From: Archangium lipolyticum
GTDB taxonomy: Bacteria > Myxococcota > Myxococcia > Myxococcales > Myxococcaceae
NCBI RefSeq assembly: GCF_024623785.1
Contig: NZ_JANKBZ010000003.1
Span: 558,001 to 622,000, forward strand
Reading direction: 5' to 3'
Length of the DNA stretch: 64,000 bases
The notes below the pieces were generated by a model that saw only the letters and a program-made list of their open reading frames with translations, was not told the origin of the DNA and did no database searches. A program made the position numbers and the translations under genes. This document shows positions 10,085 to 20,098 of this stretch, piece by piece (position 1 is the first letter of the stretch; each line of letters starts with the position of its first letter).

Positions 10085-11152
10085 TCAGGGGAGGCGGTGC
10101 AGCAAGCTGCCCTGTCCTCCCACGGCCCAGGCCTCTCCATCCGGCAGGACCCAGAGATCCATCGGCGTGGGTCCTGCATCCAGACGCACCAGCTGCCTCG
10201 TCTTTCCCTCCCAGTACAGCAGGGTGCGCGCGGAACCGCTGACTCCCCCGATGGCCCACATCTGCCCGGCCCCCGTCCCCGCGATGGCGCGAAGGGGCCC
10301 CACGTCCGCGTCATCGAGAACAACCTCCCACTGGACTCCATCCCAGTGGGCAACCTCTCCCGCGAAGTTCACGCCCCACACGTCATTGGCGGCAGGACCC
10401 CACATGCGGCCAGGCACGGAGGAGCTCCATGTGCCGGTGGAATGCTCGCGCCATGCCGCACCATCCCAGTGCAGAAGCTTGCCAAGGGAGCTGGCCCACA
10501 CATCCTTCGCGCTGCTTCCCCAGACATTCTCGAACCTGCTCACGTCCTCGAGCACCGTGTGGCTCCACCGCGTCCCGTCCCAGTGCGACACCACGCCCTT
10601 GGCGTTGTCGGACCTGCCCACCGCCCACACATCGGTGGCGCTCGAGCCCCACAACGCGCTCAGGTTGCCCATACATCTCTGGTCACCCGGATGCATCGGG
10701 TCTGGGGAACAGAACGGCGCCTCTGGAATCTCGGCGTACTGCCAGGCCTGACCGTCGAAGTGGAGGATGACGCCCGCCGTTCCCACCGCCCACACATCTC
10801 GAGCACCGCTGCCCCAGATGTCATGGAGCGTGAAGGCGAAGCCGGGGGGCACGCGCGTCTCCTTCTCCCACCGCTCGCCGTCCCAGTGGACGATGGAGCC
10901 TGACTCTCCCACCGCCCAGACATCCCTGGGCCCACTCCCCCACACGGCGTTCAGCGTCCCCACCCCCGCCATGGACAGGGCGCGCCAGTGGTCTGCCTCC
11001 CCCTCATGCTGTCCCCCATCCCCGGAACCCGCGTCGGGCTCTCCAGGCTTCGTTCCAGCATCCGGAACACCCGCGCCGCCATCCGGCGAGCCGCCTCCCG
11101 GCTCGCACGCCGCCAACACCAACATCGCCATCAAGCACCAGGCCTTCTTCAT
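10085..11152 (-). CDS. Lipoprotein with DVWAVG beta-propeller repeats
   Basis: 355 aa from the ATG at 11152 (RBS GAGGGAC). The signal peptide carries the lipobox LAAC. A Gly/Asp-rich linker (to ~residue 50) is followed by about seven repeats with the signature W..VWGSGxxDVWAVGxxG.I.HWDG..W, a propeller-like repeat common in myxobacterial lipoproteins. No catalytic residues are evident. It lies on the same strand as the Kelch protein, with a 170-bp gap, so it is probably a separate unit. Confidence 0.8.
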   Translation of the reverse strand: MKKAWCLMAMLVLAACEPGGGSPDGGAGVPDAGTKPGEPDAGSGDGGQHEGEADHWRALSMAGVGTLNAVWGSGPRDVWAVGESGSIVHWDGERWEKETRVPPGFAFTLHDIWGSGARDVWAVGTAGVILHFDGQAWQYAEIPEAPFCSPDPMHPGDQRCMGNLSALWGSSATDVWAVGRSDNAKGVVSHWDGTRWSHTVLEDVSRFENVWGSSAKDVWASSLGKLLHWDGAAWREHSTGTWSSSVPGRMWGPAANDVWGVNFAGEVAHWDGVQWEVVLDDADVGPLRAIAGTGAGQMWAIGGVSGSARTLLYWEGKTRQLVRLDAGPTPMDLWVLPDGEAWAVGGQGSLLHRLP

Positions 11153-11294
11153 GACGTCCCTCGCGCCTCGCGTCACCATGGCGATTCCGAGGGTTGTCCG
11201 GCCCGATCACATCCCCCCTCACCCGTGACGGCGCGGAACCTGACACCATCCGGTGAAGGTGTTCAAGAACATACGGTCCACCCAGGAAGCCACC

Positions 11295-13550
11295 TCATTT
11301 CCTGGGTTGGAGTGAAGGCACCTCGGTGGCAACTGTGACGGCGTTGTTCATCCCCATCACCCACCGCCCACCGATGAAGGCGATGGAGCGTACGGTGGAG
11401 GGCGTCTCGTGGCGCGCGAGCATGGACAGGTCGTCGGCACTCAAGGCGGCGACTCCGACCGGGGGCGAGTCGAGGGCCAACCAGGCCACGCTCCCGTCGA
11501 AGGCGAGGATGTGCGAGACGTCGAACGGGTCCGCGCTCCGCGACAGGTCCTTGTGCGCGAGGATGACGATGCGCTCCCCCTCGCGTCCCAGCACGTAGAC
11601 CTGCCGGCCGTTCTCGATGACCAGGGCCCTGTCCCGGGCGAGCGCCATCGCGGTGAACTGGTCGGTGGTGCCGGGTAGCTCGCCCCGGGCAACGGAGTCG
11701 ATGGACTCGCCGGAGAACCACGAGAGCATGAACCGGGCGCCGCCCGCCGAGAGGTCATAGAAGGCCTCGCCCAGCAGCAGGTCGCCCCGGTCGGCATCCG
11801 CCGCGAGCGTCCAGCCCGAGGGCGTCACGCCGTCCGGATGTCCACCCCGGACGAGGTCCTCGCGCTCCGGGGACAGCAGTGCCCCGTCACACTCGCGGGG
11901 CAGTTCGAAGCGCCGCACGCGGTACGAGCCCGAGGGCAGCAGGGCCACCTGGAAGAGCCGACCCCGCGCGGTGGCCAGCGCCGCCGGCCCATCCTCCACG
12001 CGCACGCTCCCGCGTTCCTCCAGGAAGCCGGTGAGGCCCGGCCGCAGGCAGCTCAGCCGCGCGGTGCCCGGCTCCTGCGACACACCTGGCTCTCCCACGG
12101 TCACCGTCGCCAGTTCCCACGTGTCGTCCTCTCCGGACCTGGGGAGCAACCGGAGCCGCTGCGCCCCAGGCGCGAGCGCCATGCCCCCGCTGACGACCAC
12201 CGGCCCATCCGAGGGCTCGATGGCAAGGCGGTGCACGGAAAAGGGGCCCAGCGCGGTGACACCCCCGCCCGCTCCCACCCACAGGCAATCCAGGGAGCCA
12301 TGCCCCACGCCCGTGAGGAAGTGCATCGCCCCGGATGGCTCCACCCCCAGCACGCGGCGCCACGGCTGCACGACGGCGTGGCGCCCGCGCCCCGTCATTG
12401 CCAGCGGCGAGACGTGGAGTCCCACCTCATCGCTCTCCCGGAGCAGCCGCGTGCTCCGCACCGGCGAGACGCCCGCATCCATCAGCTCATGGAAATCGAG
12501 CTCGTAGGCACGCGTGGAGCCTCGCACGCGGAACCACTCCACCAGCAACCCGGCGTCGTTCACCACGAACCCCACAGGGCTCTCCCAGACCTCCAGCGTG
12601 CTCCGCGGCGCGAAGGTCGCCACGGGCACGGGGTCCGCCGCGCCGTTCAGCTCCGCCGCACGGAAGACGTGGATGCGGCCCATGCCGCCATAGGGGACCA
12701 ACTCCTGGGCCAGCACGAGCGTGCCGTAGGCCCGCACCTGGAAGAACGGCTGCCGCGGGAAGTGCTGGCGGCCCATGACGGGCGGGGACTGGGACACGTC
12801 CACCGACACGAAGCCCCGCTGGGTGCCGACGAGCAGCCGGGTGCCGTCCGGCGAGAGGGCCAGCGAGCGACACACCGCCGGCAGCGCGAAGCTCCGCGAG
12901 GTGTCCGTGCTCAGCTCGTTGCCGGGCCCCACGCGCCAGGCCGTCACCCAGTAGCTGGAGCACGTCCAGAAGAGGTCCCCCCGGCCAGTACCGGAAAGGA
13001 TGCTGTCGCTGACGGGGGACAGCGCGTACCGCGATAGCGTCGTGAGGCGGTCCGCCCCCAGCCCCAGCAACTCCAGCCGCTGCCGGCTTCCGACGATGAC
13101 GGCGCGCTCCTCCCCCAGGGGAATGAAGAAGGTGGTGAACCGGTCCGACCAGTCCCAACTCCCGAAGAAGCGTTCCACGTACAGGTCCAGCACCCGCTGG
13201 TCCAGCGTGCGCAGCCCGTCCGGGCCCGCGCGGACCAGGGAGACGGACATGCCGGCCCCCTCCAGCCGCTCGCCAAAGAGGATGCGGTCGTCCGAGACGA
13301 GCTCCGCCAATCCTTCCAGCGGGGGGCGTCCTCCCTCGGCGGGGTCCGCCCCATAGCTGAGGACGGTGCCGGATGCCCAGGACGCCGGGACGGGCACGTC
13401 GGCCGCTCCCGCGTGCCGGGCGATGCCCCGCGCCCGTGGAGCTTCGTTGGTGGAAGGAGGCGCGCCCGCCAAGCACACGCAGGACAACATGCCCAGGAGG
13501 AGCACTCGGCGCCATGACCCCCCGGGCGTCACCACGTCGGACATGTTCAT
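11295..13550 (-). CDS. Exported beta-propeller-type protein, paralogue of the 819-aa lipoprotein upstream
   Basis: 751 aa with a signal peptide; the C-SCVC segment near residue 25 is an ambiguous lipobox. The mature part is clearly homologous to the protein encoded at 14666-17125. Both contain LDLYVERF.GSWDWSDRF, then QRLELLGL...LTTLSRYAL, then a second block with RHAVLQPWRRVL, and end in a GMN.A.TVAT segment. The pattern of short hydrophobic strands and SPDG turns suggests one or two beta-propellers. It is probably the last gene of the operon beginning with the subtilase (81-bp gap from the VWA gene). Its function is unknown. It lacks the Cys-rich N-terminal section of its paralogue. Confidence 0.7.
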   Translation of the reverse strand: MNMSDVVTPGGSWRRVLLLGMLSCVCLAGAPPSTNEAPRARGIARHAGAADVPVPASWASGTVLSYGADPAEGGRPPLEGLAELVSDDRILFGERLEGAGMSVSLVRAGPDGLRTLDQRVLDLYVERFFGSWDWSDRFTTFFIPLGEERAVIVGSRQRLELLGLGADRLTTLSRYALSPVSDSILSGTGRGDLFWTCSSYWVTAWRVGPGNELSTDTSRSFALPAVCRSLALSPDGTRLLVGTQRGFVSVDVSQSPPVMGRQHFPRQPFFQVRAYGTLVLAQELVPYGGMGRIHVFRAAELNGAADPVPVATFAPRSTLEVWESPVGFVVNDAGLLVEWFRVRGSTRAYELDFHELMDAGVSPVRSTRLLRESDEVGLHVSPLAMTGRGRHAVVQPWRRVLGVEPSGAMHFLTGVGHGSLDCLWVGAGGGVTALGPFSVHRLAIEPSDGPVVVSGGMALAPGAQRLRLLPRSGEDDTWELATVTVGEPGVSQEPGTARLSCLRPGLTGFLEERGSVRVEDGPAALATARGRLFQVALLPSGSYRVRRFELPRECDGALLSPEREDLVRGGHPDGVTPSGWTLAADADRGDLLLGEAFYDLSAGGARFMLSWFSGESIDSVARGELPGTTDQFTAMALARDRALVIENGRQVYVLGREGERIVILAHKDLSRSADPFDVSHILAFDGSVAWLALDSPPVGVAALSADDLSMLARHETPSTVRSIAFIGGRWVMGMNNAVTVATEVPSLQPRK

Positions 13551-13631
13551 GGATCCAATCGCCCTTCAGGCGAGCACACCCGCGGCCCAGGCAAGGGCAG
13601 CCATGCCCGGGCCGCGGTGCAACACTTCAGC

Positions 13632-14636
13632 CTACTTCGTGGTCGTCGTGCAGCCGCGGCCGAAGTTCTGGAGCACCGTGTTGTGGTCGTAGATGTTCAC
13701 AATGAGGTCGCGGTTGAAGTCCGTCGGCGTCCCCGCGGGCACCTGCTGGCCATACTGCGCGAGCACGGCCGTGCGGTCCGTGACGTTGACACAGCCGTCG
13801 CCGGTGGCATCACCCGGCACCGGGGTGGCCTGGGCCGGCGGCGTCGCCGGGGTGATGCTCGCGTAGCGGCCATTCGTCTCGCCGCTCAGCCCGCCGAAGA
13901 ACGCGGCGTCGTTGTTCGCTGCCATGGCCGCGGCGAAGCCACTCCGGGCGCGGGGATCCTCCAGTTCCTCGGTGAACGCGTTGGCCTGGAACGGGACGAA
14001 ATCATAGAGGTGGTCGATGTCCACGATGAGCGTCAGGCCCATGGGAGGGATGCCACCGGAGCAGGGGCCCGGGGCGGTCGCGCTGCCCGTGCACGCCTTG
14101 TTGCGCACCTTCCACTGCCAGCTGTTCGTCGCCAGTGTCGGGTAGGCCGTCGGGCTACTGAGACCATAGCACTGGTCCGTGGTCGGCGTGGCGTTCTCCT
14201 CACCGTCCGTCGCCATGTAGATGCGCTTGGCGTGGAACTCGTTGGGCAGATAGTTGATGAGCTCGTCCACCGCGGCGCACACGGAGTAGGCCAGCGGGGT
14301 GTTACCACCCAGGGTGGCCGCGTTCACCGCCGCCTTGACCTCCGCCGCCGTCTTGTTCTGGCTGAAATTGAAAACCTTGACGTAGCCCGTGCCCTCGAAG
14401 GTCCAGAAGGCATACTTCGTCGGCTGGGGCGGAACGATGTCCAGGAAGGCGTTGATGCGCTCCTTGGCGACCTGGAAGCGCGTCTTCCCGGGCACGGACT
14501 GGAGCGACATGCTACCGGTCCGGTCGAGCAGGACGAGCACGTGCTCGTCCGCGCTCGCCACACCGGAGGTCAATGCCGCCGCGCAGGCCACACCCATCGT
14601 GACCCGGGAAAATACTCGCTGAAACACAGTCTTCAT
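13632..14636 (-). CDS. Exported VWA-domain protein with dockerin-like C-terminus
   Basis: 334 aa from the ATG at 14636 (GGGGGG-rich RBS, signal peptide ending near VASA). The longer frame has no plausible N-terminus. Residues ~30-240 form a von Willebrand A domain with a MIDAS-like DRTGS motif (D38 to S42). The C-terminal ~60 residues hold two EF-hand-like calcium loops, D.TGDGCVNVTD and DFNRDLIVNIYD, followed by a GCTT tail. This is a dockerin-type module, and the subtilase three genes upstream ends in the same way. The gene sits 29 bp after the propeller lipoprotein. A role in extracellular protein-protein assembly is inferred. Confidence 0.8.
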   Translation of the reverse strand: MKTVFQRVFSRVTMGVACAAALTSGVASADEHVLVLLDRTGSMSLQSVPGKTRFQVAKERINAFLDIVPPQPTKYAFWTFEGTGYVKVFNFSQNKTAAEVKAAVNAATLGGNTPLAYSVCAAVDELINYLPNEFHAKRIYMATDGEENATPTTDQCYGLSSPTAYPTLATNSWQWKVRNKACTGSATAPGPCSGGIPPMGLTLIVDIDHLYDFVPFQANAFTEELEDPRARSGFAAAMAANNDAAFFGGLSGETNGRYASITPATPPAQATPVPGDATGDGCVNVTDRTAVLAQYGQQVPAGTPTDFNRDLIVNIYDHNTVLQNFGRGCTTTTK

Positions 14637-14665
14637 GTGGAACCCCCCATGCGTTGGATGTTCAT

Positions 14666-17125
14666 TCACTGCTTCGACTTCGCTTCGTTCACTGCCCACC
14701 GATTCTCTCCACAAACCGGCGTGGCCACGGTGAGTGCGTCGTTCATGCCCAGCACGAGCCACTCGCCGGAGAACACGAGTGAGCGCACGTCGCTGGGGGT
14801 GGGATAGCGCGCGAGCACGGAGAGGTCGCCCGTACCCAGGGCGATGACTCCGAAAGGAGGTGCCGCGAGGGCGAGGTAGGCCACCGCGCCGTCGAAGGCA
14901 AGGATGCTCCGCACGTCCAGCGGGACCGGAAGCTGGGACAGGTCCACGTGCTTCCGGGTGACGATGCGCGTGCCCTGGCGCTCCAGCAGGTGGACCTGGC
15001 GACCGTTCTCGATGATCAGGGCGAGCCCCTTCGCGAGCGCGAGGGCAGTGAATCGGTCCGTCGTCCCGGACAGCACTCCGGTGGCCACATCCCCTCCCGT
15101 CCAGGAGGACCAGTGCAGGGCCAGCCGCGAGGGCTTCGCGGGCTCTTCGAAGCGGACCTCGCCCATCAGCACCTCCGAGCGCTTCCCATCCACCGCGAAG
15201 GCCCAGTCCGTGCGCGTGCCCGCGCCGCCGTCCAACGTGAAGGTACGCTCGGCCGCGGGTACCAGCACGGCTCCCGTGCAGGTCGCGGGCAGCGTGAAGC
15301 GCCGCAGCCAGTAGCCGCCCTGCGACGTGGGCGACATCTGGAAGAGCTGCCCCTCCGCGGAGGCCAGGGCCGCCGGGCCTCCCACGACGCTCACGTGACC
15401 GGCCGTCTCCAGCAGCGCTCCAGCACCGGAGCGCAGGCAGCTCAGCACCGCGGTTCCCTCTTCCTGGTGCACGTTGGAGCCGCTCGTGGGCACCGTCACC
15501 AGCTCCAGGGGGCCCGGCCCCGAAACGGGCGGCGCGAGCCGCAGCCGCCGAGTGTCCGCGGGCAGTAGCATGCCACCCGCGGCGAGCAGGGGTTGCTCGG
15601 GGTTCGAGAGGTCTACGCGGTGGGATTCAAAGGGCCCCACGGCTTGGACGGTGCCATCCGCGGCGGCGCGCACGCGCACCAGGGCGCCATGGTGGACGCC
15701 GGTCTGGAAGTGCATCGCGCCGGAGTCCCCCAGCGTGAGCACGCGGCGCCAGGGCTGCAGCACGGCGTGCCGTCCCGCGCCGGTGAGCACCAGCGGGGAC
15801 AGGTGCAGCCCCACCTCCTCGCCCTCCCGCAGGAGGATGCTGCCCACCACCGGGGAGACGCCCTCCGCCGTCAGGGTGTGCCGCTCCACCGTGTACGAGC
15901 GCAGGGAGCCCCCCAGACGAAACCACTCGATCAGCAGCTCGCCGTCCAGCAGCACGAAGCCCAGGGGACGCTCCCAGCGCCCGACGCCCTCCATGGGCGC
16001 GAAGGTCTTCACGGGTGAGGGCGTCCCCGTTCTGGCCAGGTCCGCCGCGCGGTACACGAAGATGCGGCCCAGTTCCCCATAGCGGAGCAATTCGTGCGCC
16101 ACGACGAACGCGCCCCGGGCCTGCACGTGGAAGAAGGCCTGGGTCGTGAAGAGGGCGGTCCCGACGACCGGGCCCGACGGCGAGGACACATCCACCGGCA
16201 CGAGTCCCAGCGAGGTCGCGGCCCACAGCGTATTGCCGTCCGGGGAGAGGGCCAGCGAGCGGCAGGTACCCCCGGGAAGCTGGAAGTTGTGGACGGCGTC
16301 CTGGCTCAGGGAGTGATCCGCTCCGACGCGCCAGGCCGTCACCACGTAACCGGCACATGTCCAGAAGCGGTCTCCCCGCCCGGCACCGGAGAGGATGCTG
16401 TCGCTGTTGGAGGGGAGCGCGTACCGCGACAGCGTCGTGAGGCGGTCCCCCTCCAGCCCCAGCAACTCCAGGCGTTGCCGCGTCCCCACGACGACGACGC
16501 GGTCCGGTCCCAGGGGGACGAAGAAGGTAGTGAAGCGATCCGACCAGTCCCAGCTTCCGAGGAAGCGCTCGACGTACAGGTCCAGGGTGCGCTGGTCCAG
16601 CCGCACCAGCCCTTCTGGGCTCACGCGCACCAGGGACACCGACAATCCGCTTCCACCCAGACGCTCGCCGAACAGGATGCGGTCATCCGACACGGACTCC
16701 GCCAGGCCCGCCAGCGGTGGACCGCCCTGCTCCACCGGAGCCGCTCCGTGGCTCCACAGGGTGCCGAACGTCGCCGCGGGACGAGAGAGAGGCTCGCCCC
16801 GGCACGCTCCGCCCACGCAGCGATCCCCCGACGTGCACTGCTCGCCGTCATCACAGCCGGTGCCGTCTGGTGCGGCGGGGTAGACGCAGTGGCCCGACTC
16901 GTCGAGCTGCTCCACCGTACACGGGTCGTCGTCATGGCACGCTCCGGCATCGGGTTGCGAGGGACCGCCGTCCGGCTCCCCGGCATCGGGCTGTCCGGCG
17001 TCCACCGCTCCCGCATCCTGGGTGGACGCGTCACTGGGCGGAACGCCCGGCGCATCCCCGGCACACGCGACGAGCATCGCGACCAGGAGACAACCCGGTA
17101 CTCGCGACCAGCCTGGGGGCAACAT
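14666..17125 (-). CDS. Lipoprotein with Cys-rich segment and beta-propeller-like body
   Basis: 819 aa from the ATG at 17125 (RBS GGAAAGG). The lipobox is LVAC. An Asp/Gly/Pro linker leads to a Cys-rich module (about residues 58-115) with the spacing DDDPCTVEQL...C...GTGCDDGEQCTSGDRC..G.C, a repeat seen in many myxobacterial surface lipoproteins. The remaining ~700 residues are paralogous to the 751-aa protein at 11295-13550. It lies 69 bp downstream of the subtilase and 29 bp upstream of the VWA gene, so all four are probably co-transcribed. No catalytic motif is recognised. Confidence 0.7.
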   Translation of the reverse strand: MLPPGWSRVPGCLLVAMLVACAGDAPGVPPSDASTQDAGAVDAGQPDAGEPDGGPSQPDAGACHDDDPCTVEQLDESGHCVYPAAPDGTGCDDGEQCTSGDRCVGGACRGEPLSRPAATFGTLWSHGAAPVEQGGPPLAGLAESVSDDRILFGERLGGSGLSVSLVRVSPEGLVRLDQRTLDLYVERFLGSWDWSDRFTTFFVPLGPDRVVVVGTRQRLELLGLEGDRLTTLSRYALPSNSDSILSGAGRGDRFWTCAGYVVTAWRVGADHSLSQDAVHNFQLPGGTCRSLALSPDGNTLWAATSLGLVPVDVSSPSGPVVGTALFTTQAFFHVQARGAFVVAHELLRYGELGRIFVYRAADLARTGTPSPVKTFAPMEGVGRWERPLGFVLLDGELLIEWFRLGGSLRSYTVERHTLTAEGVSPVVGSILLREGEEVGLHLSPLVLTGAGRHAVLQPWRRVLTLGDSGAMHFQTGVHHGALVRVRAAADGTVQAVGPFESHRVDLSNPEQPLLAAGGMLLPADTRRLRLAPPVSGPGPLELVTVPTSGSNVHQEEGTAVLSCLRSGAGALLETAGHVSVVGGPAALASAEGQLFQMSPTSQGGYWLRRFTLPATCTGAVLVPAAERTFTLDGGAGTRTDWAFAVDGKRSEVLMGEVRFEEPAKPSRLALHWSSWTGGDVATGVLSGTTDRFTALALAKGLALIIENGRQVHLLERQGTRIVTRKHVDLSQLPVPLDVRSILAFDGAVAYLALAAPPFGVIALGTGDLSVLARYPTPSDVRSLVFSGEWLVLGMNDALTVATPVCGENRWAVNEAKSKQ

Positions 17126-17194
17126 GACACGAACCTTTCCGGACTCCGGTGCCGGCACCACAGGAGCCCGTCTGGGCGGTGGGAGCAGTGGGGG

Positions 17195-19684
17195 CTACTT
17201 CAGCGGGGTGGTGCAGCCCTTGCCGTAGTTCTGCAGGGCAATGTTGCGGTCGAAAACGTTGATGACGGCGTCGCCGTTGAGGTCGAGCGCGGGGGCGGCG
17301 GGGGGCACCGTCTGGCCCATGGCCGCGGTGATGAGGTTGATGTCGTCGGTATTCACGCAGCCGTTACCGTCGACATCGCCCACCACGATGACGCCGCCGC
17401 TGACCACCAGGCCGTAGTCCGCATCCAGCGCGGCCGTCTCCACATGGGCGTCCTGGACGATTTCGTCGCCCAGCACCTCCACCTTCCACTTACCGGCCAC
17501 GGGGTTCTGGATGAACACGTTCTCCACCGTGTCGATGGTGTTGGACGTTCCCCCCTGGGTGGAGAAGTTGCCCGCCGTCAGGCCGTGGTTGCCCCAGTAG
17601 ACGGTGCCGTTGGGAGCCGTCACGCGGAGCGACAGATCGTTGATGCGCGCCTGGGCCGCGCCGACGGTGCCCATCGGGTCGGTGAAGACGAGCGTGACGT
17701 TCAGTTCCGTCTCACCGGACAGGACGGTGACGTCGTACGTCTTGACACCCAGCGGAGTGAGGAGGTCCGTCTCGTCGATGACGCTCGTCTTCGGGGCGCG
17801 ATCGTAGAGGCGCCGGATGTCGGCGGTGCCCCAACCCTGTTTATAACGGTCGATGTCCGAGTTGGAGCCGCCGGCCAGCCAGTTGTAGCGCCAGGCGTTG
17901 TTGATCATCAGCGCCTTGGCGGTGGCCATCTGCGGGCGGCTGGCGAACACGTCCGCCTTGCCGCCGAAGCCACTCCAGACGCTCTCGTGCCACATCTGGA
18001 AGAGCAGGCCGAAGTGGCCCGCCGTTTGCGGTGTAGCGGAGCTGGTACCGCCGAACTGGGTGTAGTTGGTGTTGCCGCTGCCAGTCGCCGACTCGATGGA
18101 GTCGTAGAAGTAGGACAGGTCCGGCTTGATGCGGCCGTCCGCCGCGGGGCCGATGCTGCCGGTGTAGCCCCAGCGGTCATCCGCGCGGTTGGAGGTGTTC
18201 TGGTGCTGGAACGCGCCCACGGAGACGATGTTCTTCGCCCACGCCTGCGGGCGTGAGTTCCGGCTGCCCAGATTGCTCTGCGACTGCGTGCTGAGGATGG
18301 GATGCTTGAAGAGGTAGTCGTCCACCTCGGCGGAGAGGGTGGTGTAGGCGGTGCCCTGGGCGCTCCCCACGCTGGAGGTCTGGAACACGGCACGGTAGGG
18401 CCCGGCCGGATCGATGAGCTCCTTGTTGATGTCGTAGCGGGACCTGGTGCCACCGAACTGAGTGGACTCGCTGTAGCGGAAGAAGATGCCCTGACCGCTG
18501 GGAAGCATGCCACGCGCAGCCTGGTTCACGCCCCGGGCGAAGTTGTTACTGTAGCAACTGGTGCCGTGATAGCTGCTGCTCGTGGTGCCAGCGCTGTGGA
18601 TGATGGGTGCGGTGGCCCACTCCTGGTGGGTGGTGAGTAGCTCGGTGTCGAAGATTTCCCCGCGCACGCCCTGCCCCGTCCAGCCCTTGAGCCCCTCCAG
18701 GTAGTTGGCGCCGCCCAGGTTGCGGACGATGTCCATGTCCACGCCACCGGGGCCACCCCACCGGTCGATGAACTGCACCGCGTTGGAGCGAGCCACCTGG
18801 CGTAGCTGGTCCGCGTTGAGCGTGGCCTCCACGCGCAGGCCGCCCGGCTCGACGAGGTCCACCGTGCCACCGAGCCGCCGAACCAGGGCGGCCACCTGCC
18901 CCTGCCGCCCGGTGCCGCCCTCACCCAGCATGATGGAGTAGCGCTGCGGTGCCAATTCCGGCGCCAGCCCCATCAGGGAGTCCCGCAGCTCGCGCTCCAG
19001 CCGGTACTCGGGGTGGTAGGGCCCTACCCAGCGCACGTAGGGTAGTTCCGCCACGCGCTTCCGCGCGTCCGCGTCCATGTCCACCACGAAGGTGTGGTCC
19101 GTGAGAAAGCGCAGCACCTTGCCGCCCTGGCGCTGGATGGCCTCACGAAACTCCGGCAGCGGCGTCCCGAGAAACTGCACCAGGTGCAACGTGTTATCTG
19201 GATCCGCGGCGAGGAGACCGGTGGCCAGCGGCTGCGAGCCCTGGAGCGGATCGAACTGCGCCGCGTCCAGACGTACCAGGTAGCTTGTATCCCTGACACG
19301 GCCGAGCGTCTCCGTCCCGCCACGCGTATAGGCCGTGTAGGCCTGGTGTGTCCCGTTCGTTTGCAATTCCTGCCACGTATGCAGTTGGATGGCTGTGTCG
19401 GGAACCTGGCGGGAGCGCAGCGCCAAGACAGGCCTGTCGGTGTGGTGGAACACGAGCCCGGCCGGTGTAACGAGCGAGTAACCCCTGGCGCCACCCGCGG
19501 CGACATCCCGCGAACCCGTGACGAGCACCGCCGGAGGCAGCGAGACGCCGCGCACGGAGGCGGGCGGCTTCTTCGCGTCGGACGGGCCCGCGACGGCGGA
19601 CAGAGGGGCAACAAGGGCACAGCCCACCACCAGCGCCCCCATTGGGCGCACTCTGCCTGCAGGCCACGTGGACGACTTTCGCAT
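17195..19684 (-). CDS. Exported S8 subtilisin-family serine protease with dockerin-like C-terminus
   Basis: 829 aa; ATG with AGGAG upstream; signal peptide ending near VAG (residue 33). Residues ~45-310 form a long prodomain. The S8 triad is visible: D346 in GEIFDTELL (an atypical Asp box), H373 in SYHGTS, and S548 in GGTSSATP. A P/C-terminal beta-domain follows (~640-760). The last ~65 residues carry two calcium-loop repeats, DVDGNGCVNTDD and DLNGDAVINVFD, ending GCTTPLK. This matches the tail of the VWA protein in the same operon. It is likely a secreted or surface protease used in predation. It is the first gene of the probable four-gene unit. Confidence 0.9.
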   Translation of the reverse strand: MRKSSTWPAGRVRPMGALVVGCALVAPLSAVAGPSDAKKPPASVRGVSLPPAVLVTGSRDVAAGGARGYSLVTPAGLVFHHTDRPVLALRSRQVPDTAIQLHTWQELQTNGTHQAYTAYTRGGTETLGRVRDTSYLVRLDAAQFDPLQGSQPLATGLLAADPDNTLHLVQFLGTPLPEFREAIQRQGGKVLRFLTDHTFVVDMDADARKRVAELPYVRWVGPYHPEYRLERELRDSLMGLAPELAPQRYSIMLGEGGTGRQGQVAALVRRLGGTVDLVEPGGLRVEATLNADQLRQVARSNAVQFIDRWGGPGGVDMDIVRNLGGANYLEGLKGWTGQGVRGEIFDTELLTTHQEWATAPIIHSAGTTSSSYHGTSCYSNNFARGVNQAARGMLPSGQGIFFRYSESTQFGGTRSRYDINKELIDPAGPYRAVFQTSSVGSAQGTAYTTLSAEVDDYLFKHPILSTQSQSNLGSRNSRPQAWAKNIVSVGAFQHQNTSNRADDRWGYTGSIGPAADGRIKPDLSYFYDSIESATGSGNTNYTQFGGTSSATPQTAGHFGLLFQMWHESVWSGFGGKADVFASRPQMATAKALMINNAWRYNWLAGGSNSDIDRYKQGWGTADIRRLYDRAPKTSVIDETDLLTPLGVKTYDVTVLSGETELNVTLVFTDPMGTVGAAQARINDLSLRVTAPNGTVYWGNHGLTAGNFSTQGGTSNTIDTVENVFIQNPVAGKWKVEVLGDEIVQDAHVETAALDADYGLVVSGGVIVVGDVDGNGCVNTDDINLITAAMGQTVPPAAPALDLNGDAVINVFDRNIALQNYGKGCTTPLK

Positions 19685-19854
19685 GTGTCGGTGCTCCTGA
19701 TGTTGAGTGCCAGTGCGCGTCCGTCGACGATGCGCCGCCCTACCGCACTCGTGACACTGGCAACCACTACCGTCGAGCCAGCGCTCGCGAGCAACCCGTT
19801 GCGCTCTTCGTGCTACCGCACACTTTGATCTCGGAAGAGTCCAACAATCCGGTG

Positions 19855-20082
19855 CTAAGCGAGAAGGATTTCTAAAGCAGCTATTATATGCCTGTCAACT
19901 GATGCAACCATGTTCCATTCGTAGCGTGATTTTCTTCCCAGCCACCCCATATCCTCGCAACTCTTCTCGCAGGCACGGAGCTGTTCTTTCTCACCGGATT
20001 GGAACTTCAGGTACAGCACTTGTGTCGCGCCTGCTCCGTCTTTTTTGACGAACAGTTGCATGGCTTTGACATTGCCATTCAC
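19855..20082 (-). pseudogene. Remnant of an unidentified gene (C-terminal part only)
   Basis: The minus frame ending at 19855 encodes a plausible protein end of ~75 residues (MQLFVKKDGAG, LRACEKSCEDMGW, HIIAALEILLA). It has no RBS or clear start, and upstream it runs into the hydrolase remnant in another orientation. Base composition is clearly lower in GC than the neighbours, hinting at foreign origin. I do not recognise the family. It may be the tail of a small gene cut by the same rearrangement that damaged 20099-20728. The surrounding 19685-20098 stretch shows nothing else. Confidence 0.35.
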
Positions 20083-20098
20083 GCCAAAATCATTCCGT

